In this document: positions 13,101 through 25,075 of the stretch, in pieces | Layout: each line of letters begins with the position of its first letter | Numbering within the stretch: the first letter of the stretch is position 1 | NCBI GenBank assembly: GCA_916613615.1 | Contig: OU744721.1 | Coordinates: forward strand, 72,359,060 to 72,423,059 | Direction: 5' to 3' | DNA from: Steromphala cineraria | Lineage: Eukaryota > Mollusca > Gastropoda > Trochida > Trochidae | Length of the DNA: 64,000 bases | Program-made: the position numbers and the translations under genes | Notes under the pieces: model-generated | Database searches by the model: none | The model's input: only the letters and a program-made list of their open reading frames with translations | What the model was told of the DNA's origin: nothing

Positions 13101-14897
13101 AGCCGCTAATAGAAACACACAAGCATGTACTTTTTTAATAAATCATGAATAAATTAACTTATCAATTTTGAATAAGGGTAAAGTTTCATTTGAATTAAGT
13201 TGTCGACTTTGAATTAATTTTTTTTAAGTTTAACCATTATGACTTCTCCTGACTGCCATTAACAAGGGCAATCACACTGTTTAACTAATATAAGTATGTG
13301 TAGATTTACACATATCTTCAAAACAAAGATTCGTGTAACATCAGTAATGCTTAAAATCGTAATCGAGTAATTCCTCACTGTAGGAAGCCTCAAATGAATT
13401 CATGGTTAAAGTTGAATGTTATATGTTATACATTAATTTGTATCCAACACCACCTACCGATGTTGGTTGTCGAGATTACCCTTCACCACACTTTGATATG
13501 CGTCTAGTTTTCAGTTGTTCCACGCCTCTGTATTCAACACTTACTGTCCAGACCTGGTTAACGTTATGCGCTGTCTTTTTGCTATCTGCAGGTACCTATT
13601 ACTGCCTCAACATGATTCTCATCACCCTGTCCTCCTTCCTCAACGCATTTGTAGTGAACATGGCATTCTACGGCGCAAGGACACAGGTCCCAAATATACT
13701 TAGGACGGTGAGTTCATGAATACTAATATTTCTCCTTTGTTGTGTCTGGGGTCATTTTAAATGCAAATAAAGTGGCCTTTGATGCAACGTCTGTGTAATC
13801 CAATTCATTATTGCCTAGATCTGAAGAAGCGATAGTAACACATTGGGTAGCTTAGGGTTTGGTAATTGTAGGCTTCTAACTGGAAGCTCCTTATTGGATC
13901 ATTATTGTCCAAGTTCAAAGAACCAGAGCTTTCCTCACTGGCTTTAACTTGCTTCCTACGACTTTCGTCCAACATTGCAGTTCACCACTGAAATCTGTGT
14001 CATGTTTCATTTGCAAACCTAGGAGCGCTAAAGTAGTTTTTGATTCAATGATATTTAGATTTATCTTTTTCGATGGACGTTAATAACATGTTTATAAGAC
14101 GTTTTTCATTGGATGTCAATTTAAATATTGTGAGAACGATTTGGGATTTGAATTATACATCTTAAATTTACATTGTACTCCCCACATTGAAGAAAGCTGA
14201 TATAATAACAATTTCGGTGTTATATATATAAATACGTTTCTTCATTGACCACCTGATAAAGTGTTTATCTTTAGAATTACAATATCCCTAACCTTTGTTT
14301 TTCAATATGGATAGATTATCAAAGTAAAAATTGCGGTGGAAATCAAGGAAATCATATGAGACCACAACATAAATAAGTCATCTCTTCTAGAAAAATGATG
14401 CACTGTTTTTCTATTTTTTGTCGAGGCTAATTAGATACCATTTTGTTTTCTAGGTAATTTTCAGTTTCTTCGGGCGGATACTTTGCATGGACAATTTAGT
14501 GCAGCCATATTTGGACGCTGCTCGTGCGAGGCGTTTTCAAACGTCAGATACCCACCCTTTTGTAGACGTGAATGGAGACAGTTCCACGTGGGCTAAGGAG
14601 TCCAGTGTGCCTACGGATTTACTCTTACATTCGAAACAGTGTGGCCCGGACGAAGAATCTGGACAACAGCTGTCTATGATAGACTACCATCTCACTGAAG
14701 TGATAGACTTTCTCCGGAACTACAGGGAACGCTTGGTGGATAAGGACCGGAAAGAGAAGATAGGGAAGGAGTGGAAAGCTGTCGGGCTAGTTTTCGACAG
14801 AATATTTTTTATCATCTATCTAACAACAATCGTGGTGTCTATGTGCGTTCTCTTGCCAATCATTACACTCAGTCATACCAATCGTGACAATAAGTAA
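3951..14897 (+). CDS. Nicotinic acetylcholine receptor subunit, alpha type (six exons, 5' end missing)
   Basis: Subunit of a pentameric acetylcholine-gated ion channel of the plasma membrane. Joining 3951-4150, 5119-5228, 5574-6046, 10667-10753, 13592-13707 and 14454-14897 gives one open frame of 475 codons plus stop, with consensus GT-AG borders and matching phases at each join. Seen in order: an N-terminal helix region; the loop D Trp (NWYDAYLKW); loop A (WTPDIKLYN); the Cys-loop, two cysteines 13 residues apart (CEIDVSSFPFDIQNC); loop B (GSWTYDG); loop C with vicinal cysteines (YTCCPQPY), which marks an alpha-type ligand-binding face; then M1, M2, M3, an M3-M4 loop of about 110 residues, M4 and a short tail. 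The M1-M2 linker reads SPAK rather than SGEK, so anion selectivity is possible (inference). The signal peptide exon is not seen. The family call is very secure; the orthology group is not. Confidence 0.95.
4165..4495. mobile_element. MITE-like element with long imperfect terminal inverted repeats (copy 1)
   Basis: The left end (CACAGAGACAGATCAAG, then ATGTTGATAC and CCTCTGTTCTATT) is matched by the reverse complement of the right end over about 55 bases. Related copies lie near 26.9 kb and 50.4 kb. There is no coding capacity. It sits inside the receptor intron, starting about 15 bases after the splice donor of exon A. Confidence 0.75.
4638..4730. repeat. Possible relic of the TTAA-flanked MITE family
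   Basis: A stretch reading ATTAAAGGTGTTCAC then AAAAATG and CCGCCAAT closely resembles an internal segment of the elements at 28.3 kb and 58.1 kb. The ends of the family are not visible here, so this is probably an old fragment or a shared short repeat. Confidence 0.35.
5119..5228 (+). CDS. nAChR exon B: loops D and A (110-base exon)
   Basis: Acceptor ATTTGTAG and donor GTAAGT. The exon begins in phase 0 and ends two bases into a Tyr codon. It encodes NWYDAYLKW with the loop D tryptophan, then VRVSPSKIWTPDIKLYN with loop A. Its length of exactly 110 bases is the classic conserved size of exon 4 in nicotinic receptor genes, which supports both borders. Confidence 0.95.
5574..6046 (+). CDS. 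nAChR exon C: Cys-loop, loop B, loop C and M1
   Basis: Acceptor AATTTGTAG and donor GTGAGT. The exon encodes the Cys-loop (cysteines 13 apart), the loop B motif SWTYD, the vicinal cysteine pair in YTCCPQPYVDLTFRL, and M1 ending FWIPPESPAKLML. The last base starts a Gly codon completed in the next exon. The short insert between loops B and C is rich in Ser, Asn and Gly. Vicinal cysteines plus flanking tyrosines mean the principal acetylcholine-binding face is intact. Confidence 0.95.
6047..10666 (+). other. nAChR intron between M1 and M2 exons
   Basis: This is a 4.6-kb intron with GTGAGT donor and CTCCAG acceptor. I see no recognisable coding sequence, RNA gene or well-bounded repeat in it. 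Short open frames near 7.8, 8.8 and 9.9 kb have no family features and look like chance. Confidence 0.7.
10667..10753 (+). CDS. nAChR exon D: pore-lining M2
   Basis: Acceptor CTCCCTCCAG and donor GTAAGTC. It encodes GINIFVAFFLLLLL, then MESSLPPAAATVPLL and the first base of Gly. Aligned without gaps to ordinary subunits, the linker GEK becomes PAK (last residues of the previous exon), 9' is Val instead of Leu, 6' is Asn and 20' is Ser. The M2 lining is unusually hydrophobic and lacks the cytoplasmic -1' glutamate ring. Confidence 0.92.
10754..13591 (+). other. nAChR intron between M2 and M3 exons
   Basis: This is a 2.8-kb intron with GTAAGT donor and CTATCTGCAG acceptor. No recognisable gene, RNA or repeat was found, apart from short runs resembling the molluscan GGGAGATAA motif near 12.5 and 12.7 kb. 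Confidence 0.7.
13592..13707 (+). CDS. nAChR exon E: M3
   Basis: Acceptor CTATCTGCAG and donor GTGAGT. It encodes TYYCLNMILITLSSFLNAF and the following VVNMAFYGARTQVPNILRT, the M3 helix and the start of the cytoplasmic loop. The exon opens by completing the Gly codon and ends in phase 0. Confidence 0.93.
14454..14897 (+). CDS. nAChR exon F: cytoplasmic loop, M4 and stop
   Basis: Acceptor TTTTGTTTTCTAG; phase 0. It encodes VIFSFFGRILCMDN, a variable cytoplasmic loop, the amphipathic segment before M4 (DKDRKEKIGKEWKAVGLVFDR), M4 (IFFIIYLTTIVVSMCVLLPII) and a 10-residue tail before TAA at 14895-14897. The M3-M4 loop is short for the family. Confidence 0.93.
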   Translation, partial: VIFSFFGRILCMDNLVQPYLDAARARRFQTSDTHPFVDVNGDSSTWAKESSVPTDLLLHSKQCGPDEESGQQLSMIDYHLTEVIDFLRNYRERLVDKDRKEKIGKEWKAVGLVFDRIFFIIYLTTIVVSMCVLLPIITLSHTNRDNK

Positions 14898-17600
14898 CTA
14901 CACCGATCTCCTAGGTCTACTCGACTCGCTAGTGTCACGGAGTTCCCCTCAAGTTTGCAGCAGACTCCCTCTAGGCCAGCGGTGGGCGTTATCTAGTGTT
15001 CCATACTAATAATGAAGCAAGGAATCCGACGTGGTGGGACACTCAAAGACCTTCTGTCACCTGGGCTCAGTGTCTTGCCTCACTCTGTAAGCTAAGAACT
15101 GCAACCCTGTTGGTGATATTTCAACAGGCAGAATGCTCCTCTATCATAATTTCACAATCGCTATAATTTACCATCACTCATTCGTTGTATCATCGACATG
15201 CTCTCTCTCATCATCACGCTAGCCATCGAGACTTTAGCCACATTTCTCACGCCGCCCTCTACTGTAGTGACAACGTTCCATATAATAATTGTAGTCGTCG
15301 CTGTTCCTTTAAATGAGTGAATGATCACGTATGCAAGTACAAAGTGGTCAATTACGATGGTCTGACCGAGAATGGCCATATACTGACCGCTGTGGTCATT
15401 TTGATAATGTCTGGTGTTTCGGCGTAATGATTATTGCTTATCGAATGTACAGCTTGTAGGTAGTGAGAGTCGTATGCTGTTCTAGTCCCCAGGTTGCATA
15501 GCCAGTATTTAGTATTTAGTATTTAGGCGTATTGTTTAAGCGGTAGATGTCAATCGTGTATATCTTACCCCTATTAATCTCATTTGTTAAAGTTTTATTG
15601 AAGTCCAACGGTTGTTACAACTTCATCTGTTATTACTTGCATTGTACAGACTCTTAGCCGTTGTTACGTTTGTTATGTACAGTAAGCAGTTTGCAATATG
15701 TTGTTCATTGCAAGAAAAAACACTCATATATCACAATGGATGTATAAACTATGTAAACCATTTGCACAGCGTTTAAGAAGTCCAGAACACCAATCTTACA
15801 GGCAGATTGTTGTGTATCCACACATAATGAAATCATATATGATAATAGGAGTTTGACATCACCCACATGCCTCAACTCGTCAGTTTTAAGCATCGGTAAA
15901 TATGCATTCGCCTCTTCTGCTTGCTATTGATTTCATTTCATTGTTGTTTAAAACCATGCTGAATATGACGCTTTAACGAGCTGGGCACTATGATGTTGAT
16001 GTGTAAAATGTCTTTCAAATCTACCTGTACAGTGTAAACATGTCTCAGTTGTGAATATGTAATATAGCATTCATACCAAAGCTGAATTCATTTTATGTTT
16101 TTGGATTTCAAAAAAAGGTTGAATGTTTATTTTACGTTTGCAGCACACCCGTTAAAAAATCGATGTTTGGATTTATCCCAAAAGAATGCTAATCTAATAA
16201 TAATAAATCTGTAAACGAGAAAAATTTCAAATCAAATATCAAGAACATTTATTCATAGGGAATACTTTGTTATGTAGAATACCAGGTTTATTTCATCTAA
16301 TGACATGGATAACGTTGTTGTTTAACGAATGACGTATGATTTCATTTGAATGCCGCACAGAAGCAATGTGGTTTGAAATTATGTACGTACATGAGGCTAC
16401 CAATGTAAACTAACAAACAATTCTGTCTAAATAGTTTGGACCACGTCCATTATTAGTTGCTATACAAGGCATGTTTTATAATGATTGTTATATGCAGAGT
16501 TTATTCCAGTAAGTTTAGAATAAGTCGTTATTTTAGACATGTATGTTAGTTTGAAAGAACCATATGTTTTTGTAACAATTATGCTATATATTTGATTCTA
16601 TTAAAAACGAACGAAAACAGACAATCAATTATCTTAAAAAGACGCGAAACGTTATATCTTCCTCCTTTCCCTTATAAGAAATATATTATCTAGTACTTAA
16701 AACTTGCTCAAATGAATTTTATCTGTGAAACATAAGACAATGTTCAAAAACTCTAAATATGAAGATCAAATTCAAATGACATTTTGAATTCGTCATTTCA
16801 GTATTTATAACGTTCTCAAGGTTGATTCATGACAAGTTATCTGAAAAACTAATGAAAATCAAATCAATCCTTAATTATGCCGATTTGATTTAGACAATAA
16901 ATATGTTTTTACGTTATTCAAAAATACAAAACGACTTGTCACATACTGTAAATTCTATTATGTGATAGGGGAGACCAATATTATTCAGTATACATGCACT
17001 GCACTGAACGGAATTCTTTTCCCATTATTCATCCGAAAAACATAAAATAGCTGGAAATTTATTGCAAACATTTTCCTGTATGATGGATTATACTTTGCCG
17101 TGCGGCTGCTATTGCTTAACACGTATAAATGTAATGCCGTTTTAGCTACATTTCTCAATTTTATACTTGAAGCGATTTATTAAGCTATTTGTATGTTAAA
17201 GCGTTTGGAACCTCTGTAGCTCCGTATTCCATAGCAATATATCTGTAGTTAATTCTTTCCACTGTATCGCTCATCGTTGTCTGCCTCTGGTTATCGACAC
17301 AGTTGATGTATATCTGGCATGGCAAAGGATGGCTTTTTCATGCAATGTATTTTTATATCTAAAGTATCGTTTCTAGGCGATGTGATACTACAAAAATTGC
17401 CGAGCACATATCTGCCGCGTGCCTGCATTCAGCATAGCGGTGGTGTGTGTGCTGCTCCACTATCGTGAAGCTGTGAGTTGGAGCTGAGATGGCGACCTAT
17501 CTGAAGATGTATGTCTCATGTATTGGGGAAGGGGATATAACCTAATGTGTTATGTATATGCGGAGATATATAAACTGATGATATGTATGAGTAATAAAGG
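14898..17600 (+). other. Probable 3' untranslated and downstream region of the receptor gene
   Basis: No coding sequence recognised. The first AATAAA after the stop is at 16202-16207. Another lies near 17,590 and is followed by T-rich sequence. Either could be the polyadenylation signal; transcript data are absent, so the end of the gene is undetermined. Confidence 0.45.
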
Positions 17601-20600
17601 TTTAATTTCAACCTTTTATCAGAGGGAAGTACGGCTACAGGATTAGTTTTATGTTCCGATTTTGTCAGGGTTGATTTCATGTGGCATATATAATTTTGAA
17701 ATTAAAATCTTTGAAATTGTATTAATTGTTTAAAAGTTAGTGTCATTTCGGCTTGGGAGTGAGAAATCAAACTTTTATAATCAAACGTTTAAAAACAAAA
17801 AAAGCATAAAAAGGTCATTTTAGCCTTCACAAACGTTTTTCATGTTGATATGTGGCTTACTGACTATGTACACATGACTGTGATTTAGTTTTATTAATAT
17901 AAAACAGTGTAAAAGATCCATTGATATTGAATGTTATTGAATAGAACTGTTTGTAAATACGATATTGATGCGTTTCAGTATACGAAGTCGTGGACAGGTG
18001 GTATGTAACAATGATGTTCAGAGAACACCTTGATGGAGGTTTGATTATCAAAGTATGTGTAGCAAAACATTGGAACCTTAACATTAATTCTTATTGATTA
18101 AATGATTTAGGCGTGTAAGTAGGATACTTTTGATGAGACTAAACGTATTACTTTTGACAAAAGTTTATGTACCAATATGATGATATAGAACGTTCTTGAC
18201 AGGCCTTAGGAAAGGGTTTAACTCGCATAGAAACCAATTATAATGTTCTGGCACAATGTCAGAATGATTCTATCACAACTGCTACAACTGAATTTACACT
18301 GAACACATTATGCATTGGTTCTAAACCTAAGCCATCACTGTAACTGAATGTATCACATATGTTTTTCTACATAAATGTTTTATACATCCATTTTGTGTCA
18401 TGTTATTCTGCGCTGTGAACGCCGTCTTGCTGGCCGAGAAAACGCATGCATATTGAAACGACGATAAGGCTATTTGTCATACAAAAGAGTGGTAATTGGA
18501 TTATTAGATTTACTGATGGTCCAGTTACACCAAATCTTGTTTTGTCTTGTTCCTACTTCTATACCACCAATGGTAGTTTGTGGGGAATAAAGAAGGGGGA
18601 GGCAAAATAAGAGTTATATGCTATGTGCTCTGTTGTTTAGGGGGAGCTGGTTGACGACTCGATTCTCTATATCGACAGAGTTTTTGAGATTAAAGATTTG
18701 GGTCATTTTTCGATCTGTGATACATTTAAATAAACTAATGATGATTTTCAGGACAAAGTCAAAAGGAACAGAATTAACATAATCTACAATGTGAATGTTC
18801 TTCAAAACGCAAATTCGATTCGTTTTAGAATTTCATTTGCCAAATTGTCATTCTGTTCTTGCTTTATTATACGATAGATGCGATATACGATATTTAGTAC
18901 TTTCAAATTCATGACTAACCTGTTTCATGTAATGCTTACATCGCAGATGACGAGTGTCGCTATCTAAATAGCCGAATACATAGTCAACGTGTCATTTTAT
19001 GGATTAATGTTGCAGTCATTGAAGTAAAAATATCTTTTATTTTCTTATTGAACTGTAAGTTCACGTGATCATAATTTGGACATGCCCACTTTAACATCAC
19101 TGTTATGAATCCAAACACATTTACACAACGTCTCACCACCACAGGCACCCAGGGAGTTATGCGGCACTTCTAATAATGATGAATGATTCCCAAGAAGACC
19201 CGCCACTCGTATCATCCACTAATGATGATCTAGAGAATTAATCAACTGATACTAATATTTGATAGGAAGTTAACAGCTCTGACCACTACCCTCTGTAAGT
19301 AGATGATTAGAAATCAGGAGATAGTGCTTGTAGGAGCCGTTGGGTGTATCGCAATAGTGTTGACTTACAAATAATTGTAGTCGTTGATTTTAGAATTACC
19401 TCATCATTATTTACAATTAAGAACATTAAACATTCTAGTTTTCTGATATGTTGGTGATACACAGATATGTAAATACAAAACACGTGTTGGTCATATTGAC
19501 TTGATAGCGAACATATATATTCAAACGATCCGATGCATTTCCCTTTAATTTAACGTTACATTACATGAACAAATATGTTCATATATTGTATGTAATGCAT
19601 GACTTCTATTTTGCCCACGAAGGTTAATGAACGCTAATTCAAATTAAATATAGATATTTTAATTGAGATATTTTCGTCTTAAACCTATCAAATCCCTCTC
19701 TCGCTTCCCCCTACGAATAATCTTATTCACCTTTTGGTTCATTGGCTCATAATTGATTATGTGAAATAATGAAATATTACGCAAATATATTTCCTTAATA
19801 CAATCAATGAGGTTACATGACCATTACATAACTGGAAAATACGTCATTATTAACGTGTTTTCATATAAAAAAAAGATAAAAAGTGTATGTGGTAGCCTGA
19901 ATGGGGTGTAGAAAAACAACCCCTGGTTTTGGATGCTTTAAACATCTCAGAAAATATTGTGGATATTTGTTGTCGCTAACTAGAGTAATTAATCAAAAAA
20001 TTCTGTTGATGACAGTAAGCTAGTGTTTTTCATATCTGCCACATTCCCGCTCAATCCCCTTATCCTATTACACCATGGCTTCTTGCATAATCATTAAGAA
20101 AACACAGCGTTCTCAACGTTATTCTACGCTTAGCAACCTATTGAATTCATCGTAAGCAATTGGTGAAGCATAATTCATTCCAAGTAGGTATTTTATCCAA
20201 ATCAATCAGGGGAGATAATGCACTAATATATGTAGAAAAGGCACCAAAGTGGCAGCAACAGCTGTTGTTTGCGTTCTTTACCATTATTCACGCATACAAG
20301 CATTCCAATACAAGATGACGTATGATTCTCCTCGGTCTCCCCCCGTCACGTGACGTCCCCGGAGACCTCTCCCCCAGACAGCGTGGTTACCAGCTAACCA
20401 TGACGATATTGACTATACCAAGCCTTCGCCAGCTCCTTACTACCGTCACTCTGCATTATTAAACTTGAACTGAGGCACACACAATACTCGATTCAAAGTT
20501 GCATAGCTATGTAGTGGTTATTAATGATAGTTTGATTTTTGCAGAAGAATTGGTGATGCACATTTAGTCAATATTTACTCGAGAGCCACAGAGGCTGGAC

Positions 20601-23600
20601 ACAATGGCAGCAAGCGAGCTCCGGGAGTTGACTGTATCAAGGTACCGCCTCTTCTGGCACCAAGTAACATGTAATTTACGAAAAGTTGTTAATGTAAATG
20701 AGAGACGATTGCCGGACAATGCCTGAAGACGGGTGTTTAAACAGAACTGCTGCCAACTCAGGCAGTTAATAATTTTCATTACAGATATCAATATTTGTAT
20801 AAAGAATATGCCAATGATGATCAAATGTGATTTTTATGTACATCTCATAAACCTATTCTAGCTTATGCATCGATATTTACATCAGCATATCAATTGATAT
20901 ATGATTTTAAGCGGCCACTGACATGTCCCACATTTTGCATTAACTGTCGAGTTGCCTGAGCACGGTGCCATTTGTTCAAGTGGCCTCGAAGTCTATGATG
21001 ACACTTCAAAGGCATATGTGGAATGCTGTGAACATACTCTATCTCTATAAGTATTCATGAAGTGTCACCTTTCAACTTATCTTTAACCGAGCTGTTTGTA
21101 TAATTTAGACTTATTGCCCTTCCTGCAAGGAAATTCCCGTGTGGAAAAGGAGAGGCGGATATGATATGTATTTAGTTTTTATATCGCTCCTATTCTCGGC
21201 TGCAGAGTGACTCACTCTCCTCGTGTTATAGATGTTGCGGGTTGCATAAACACTATCGTAACTTGCTTCCCTGCCGTTACCGACCCCCTGCCGAGTTGAG
21301 TTAAGGAACATCGCCATGAGACGCCTGTCAGCTGAATCATAACAAAAACAATCAGACAGTACCAAGTCGACCAGCTTCAGTACTGGGTGATAAGACACCC
21401 AGCACAAGTGTTGGAAGACAAATGATATTCTGGGAATTTATTAGCGTAACATGTACCTACATCTAAATATAAAGTATTTGTGTTGGAAAGCTCCACTTAA
21501 AGCTCTTGAACATTGCTAAAAACGATGCACGGGTATTTACCTAGGGCAGGGTTAAGCAGCAAAAACTGAAGTTTATAGGCCTTCTTAAATAGCACATTAG
21601 TGTTGAACCAAGCACCTGTCAACCATTGTGCCCACTCGACTTGACGATCGTTGGAGAGCGTATGACGTATGCAAACCCTTATTCAGCCAATTTACACAAT
21701 GACAAGGTGCTTAAGCAATCTTCTCAAGAATGCTTTGACAATTAGTAAATAATCTTATGTCCATCTATGTACTTTCTGACGGTAAAGTTGCTAAATATAA
21801 AAGCCAATGCAAATAGTAATATGTTTACAGTCAAAGGTTTCCGATTTGAAAAAAATAAATGTATCTTCGACATATACATCCTGGATCGTGTTCAGGTATT
21901 ATAGGATGGTTTCGCAAAGTAATATCTCAAAGCTTTTCAGCACCATGCCAAAACACCTTATGTGAGGTATGCAGGAAATGTTCTGCAGACATGTAGCAAC
22001 CACATACGCGTATATGCATAGTTTATGCATAGTAGGGTTGTTGCACCTCGTAATTCGTGCCGGTGCATGCCTAGAAGACAACAACTGTTTGTAGAAACAC
22101 ATGATGGAATGTGTTACATCTAGCTAGTCTGCAGGGAGCTGGAACGAGCAGTGTGACAGTCAGGAAGGTGCAAGATGTACCAGTCTGGCTCTATCTGTCT
22201 CACTCCCTACCCTCCGAGCTGTCCTCAGATGAAACACTCCGCTCCTGTACCAGCATGTTGGCGCTAGGGTGCTCGTCAGTAGTAATATTATACATACATT
22301 GTTTGTTAATGTCGCCTGTATTCTACCAAGCATGTTTCAAACAGCGCTAAACTTCCATTAGAACATATTGAAAAATTCATCAAAATTAATTTTGAATCGA
22401 TTCAATGTATGTTTCCTTCTTTCAACTATCATCTCTCAATGTTGCAGTATGTAATTACATGTATAAAATATAAAATGTAAGTATGGGTAGGGTTAAATCA
22501 GCAACGTGACACACAAACACCGTTTGATATAGGTAGGCATGTAAGGGAGGTTAAGAATTGCACGTATATGCAACATACCAATGACCAAGATGTTTCCTTT
22601 GTATCAGAGCCATTGTCAAATCACGTTTTAAATTCTGTTATTCCTATTTTAGTTTGGAAACGACATATTAATGGAGTACTTAAAGCTTCAAGGGGGGTAT
22701 TCTTTAGAAGAAGTCACGTGATCAAACCTGGCTCCCCATTCCCTCTCTCGAGTTATTCTACACCCCCAGCAAAGCATTCCATTTGCTAACATAACAACTA
22801 TACTCGCTCATCCAAACTTAGCTTTCTTTAATCAAAAACTGTTAAAAACTAAAAGGTTGTTAGGTAAATCTGCTATATTGAAAATACACTATTGAGATAG
22901 TATTTGTTTTATCTAGTCGGACGACTCCGAGGCGCGTAGAAACATTGAAGAGATATAAATATTTAGACACCGTGTTTATTTTCCTCCAAGTAGGATCACA
23001 GATTGTGCAGCCCTGGCACGTGCCAAGCGATACAAGGGAGATAACTCCGTTTAGAAAAGCAGCGGCCCTAGTTGCCTCTGGCTCAACAACTTATTTCTTT
23101 ATACACAACACGTATCATGAGGTCAGAATCATTTAACAGCTTGTAAGGGGATAACAGTAAACCATCCTTTACTGTCTCCATCTGAGTGCATTAGGCGCGA
23201 TATTTGAGTTAGATCACATATGCATTTATTTGCACAGTGAGATAATAAAATCTAGGGTTGGAACATGCACCATAAACTTATCATAAAACTTCGAACCTAT
23301 CAGTTACAATTTGTACTCATAGAATGAGCAAAAACGCACCACAAATTACATTTGTTCACATATTATTGCCTTCATTCCGTTTTTGTAAGATCATTTCTTT
23401 TCCTTAGAAACGCATCGGTTAATACATTGGTAATCCGGGAGATATAGAGATAAGCTGAATGAGGCAACATAATCAGTTAGAGATTATGTCAGAGCTCGAA
23501 ATAGAGTTTCTCTTCTTGCAGCGTAGGTGGCCAAACACAATCTTATCTTTTTGTTTATCATTAATATTTGTAAAAAGTGAAATCTCAATTGACAAATAAT

Positions 23601-24050
23601 CGACAAGCTGTTTCTCTGGTGAAATTAATACCACTAATCATCCTCTGTCATTAAGTGTCTTAGAAATAATCTCTATAAATGATCTTTTAATCACAAAGAA
23701 AAATAACTCACTTCTTCCTGTTGTTTTTCTTCACAAAGGTAATTCCTGCTTCAACAGTTTATGCTTAACACCGTAAAGTAAACTGTCGTTCAAACTTTAC
23801 CACATTTTGTAACAATACTGATTACAAGACGAAACACGATATCAGTTAAAAGGAGAATACCTCAGAGTACCATCAATCAAACATTTCTTAAAACAACCAA
23901 CTAATCAAAATATAAGGGTGAAGAAACAATTTTGTACTTGATTAATCTAAAGCGGACAGGGTCGACATTTTGGATGTCCAGACGTTCGTTGAGATGATTT
24001 TTGCGTAATAAGTTATTGAAAGTTATGAAAAGGGATACATAGTTTACCAG
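17600..24050. other. AT-rich stretch with no gene seen
   Basis: About 6.4 kb in which I find no open frame with family features and no clear repeat or RNA gene. The longest frames, near 21.1-21.4 kb (minus) and 22.1-22.35 kb (plus), are under 100 codons and unrecognised. Confidence 0.6.
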
Positions 24051-24065
24051 ATATGAATAATTAGC

Positions 24066-25075
24066 GTGTCATCACTTCACTTCAAAGTTTTATATGGCAT
24101 TTTTGCCTCTTTACATAAATTAAGGCCTCTCTCGTTTAAACATTTCTTTAAAATTTTTGATTCTCAAGTAACTCCTCTATTGTTGTATGGGTCGGAAGTT
24201 TGGGGATTGAGTAAAGACATCTGTTCAGAAATAGAAGTATTACATATGCATGCGTGTAAACGGTTTCTTGGTGTCAAGTCTTCAACGTCTAATCACATTG
24301 TTAGAGGCGAATGTGGTCGCTACCCTATGTATATTTTTGCTTATAAAAGAGTGATAGCATATTGGTGTAAAATCTTAGCTATGCCTAATTACAGATATGT
24401 TCGGAAATGTTACAATATGCAGCTGCAAGCTCTTAATAATGGTAAAGTCAATTGGGCCTCTAATGTAAGAGATATTTTATGTTCAAGTGGTTTTGGTTAT
24501 GTTTGGGAACACCAGTGTATTAATAGTATATCAATGTTTGTTAATGAATTCACCAATAGATTAAAAGTATGTTATGAGCAAGAGTGGCATTCTGCTGTTC
24601 ATGATAGTCCTAAGGCTTATCTCTATTGTATGTATAAACAAAAATTTTCAACAGAATTATATATTACCATTTTAACATGTGATAAATTTAGATATGCATT
24701 AGCTCGCCTACGATGTTGTTCTAGTCAACTTAGAATTGAAACTGGTAGATATATTAAGGAACCTAGGAATGAAAGAACATGTAATGTATGTAAGTGTAAT
24801 TATATAGAAGACGAATATCACTTTATTTTAATATGCACTTATTATGATAATTTAAGGAATGAATTAATTCCAAAAAGATATTGGCAATTCCCAAGCAGAC
24901 AAAAGTTTTATGCTCTCCTGTCTTCATGTAACCCACATACAATTCAGCTGTTAGCCACTTTTATTGTTAGAGCAATGCAATTAAGAAAAAATTCTCTGTA
25001 ACACATACATGCATTATATTCATCTGTATCATGGGCCTATGGCCTACATACTTTATGCAAATAAACAATATCAAT
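24066..25075 (+). pseudogene. 3' end of a non-LTR retrotransposon (reverse transcriptase C-terminus)
   Basis: The open frame 24066-25001 (311 codons) opens inside a LINE polyprotein with no proper start. Near its N-terminus is TPLLLYGSEVWG, a motif typical just after the reverse transcriptase domain. Further on come RYALARLRCCSSQLRIETG and a C-terminal knuckle C-x2-C-x9-H-x4-C (24780-24839) of the kind that ends many LINE ORF2 proteins. The stop is followed by about 60 bases of 3' UTR with AATAAA at 25060-25065. The catalytic reverse transcriptase and endonuclease are missing, so this is a 5'-truncated dead copy, although the remaining frame has no stops. The clade is not determined. Confidence 0.85.

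Noticed and set aside
21111..22350. Frames of 79-98 codons on both strands
   Set aside because: No recognisable domain, no supporting splice structure; length is within chance for this composition.
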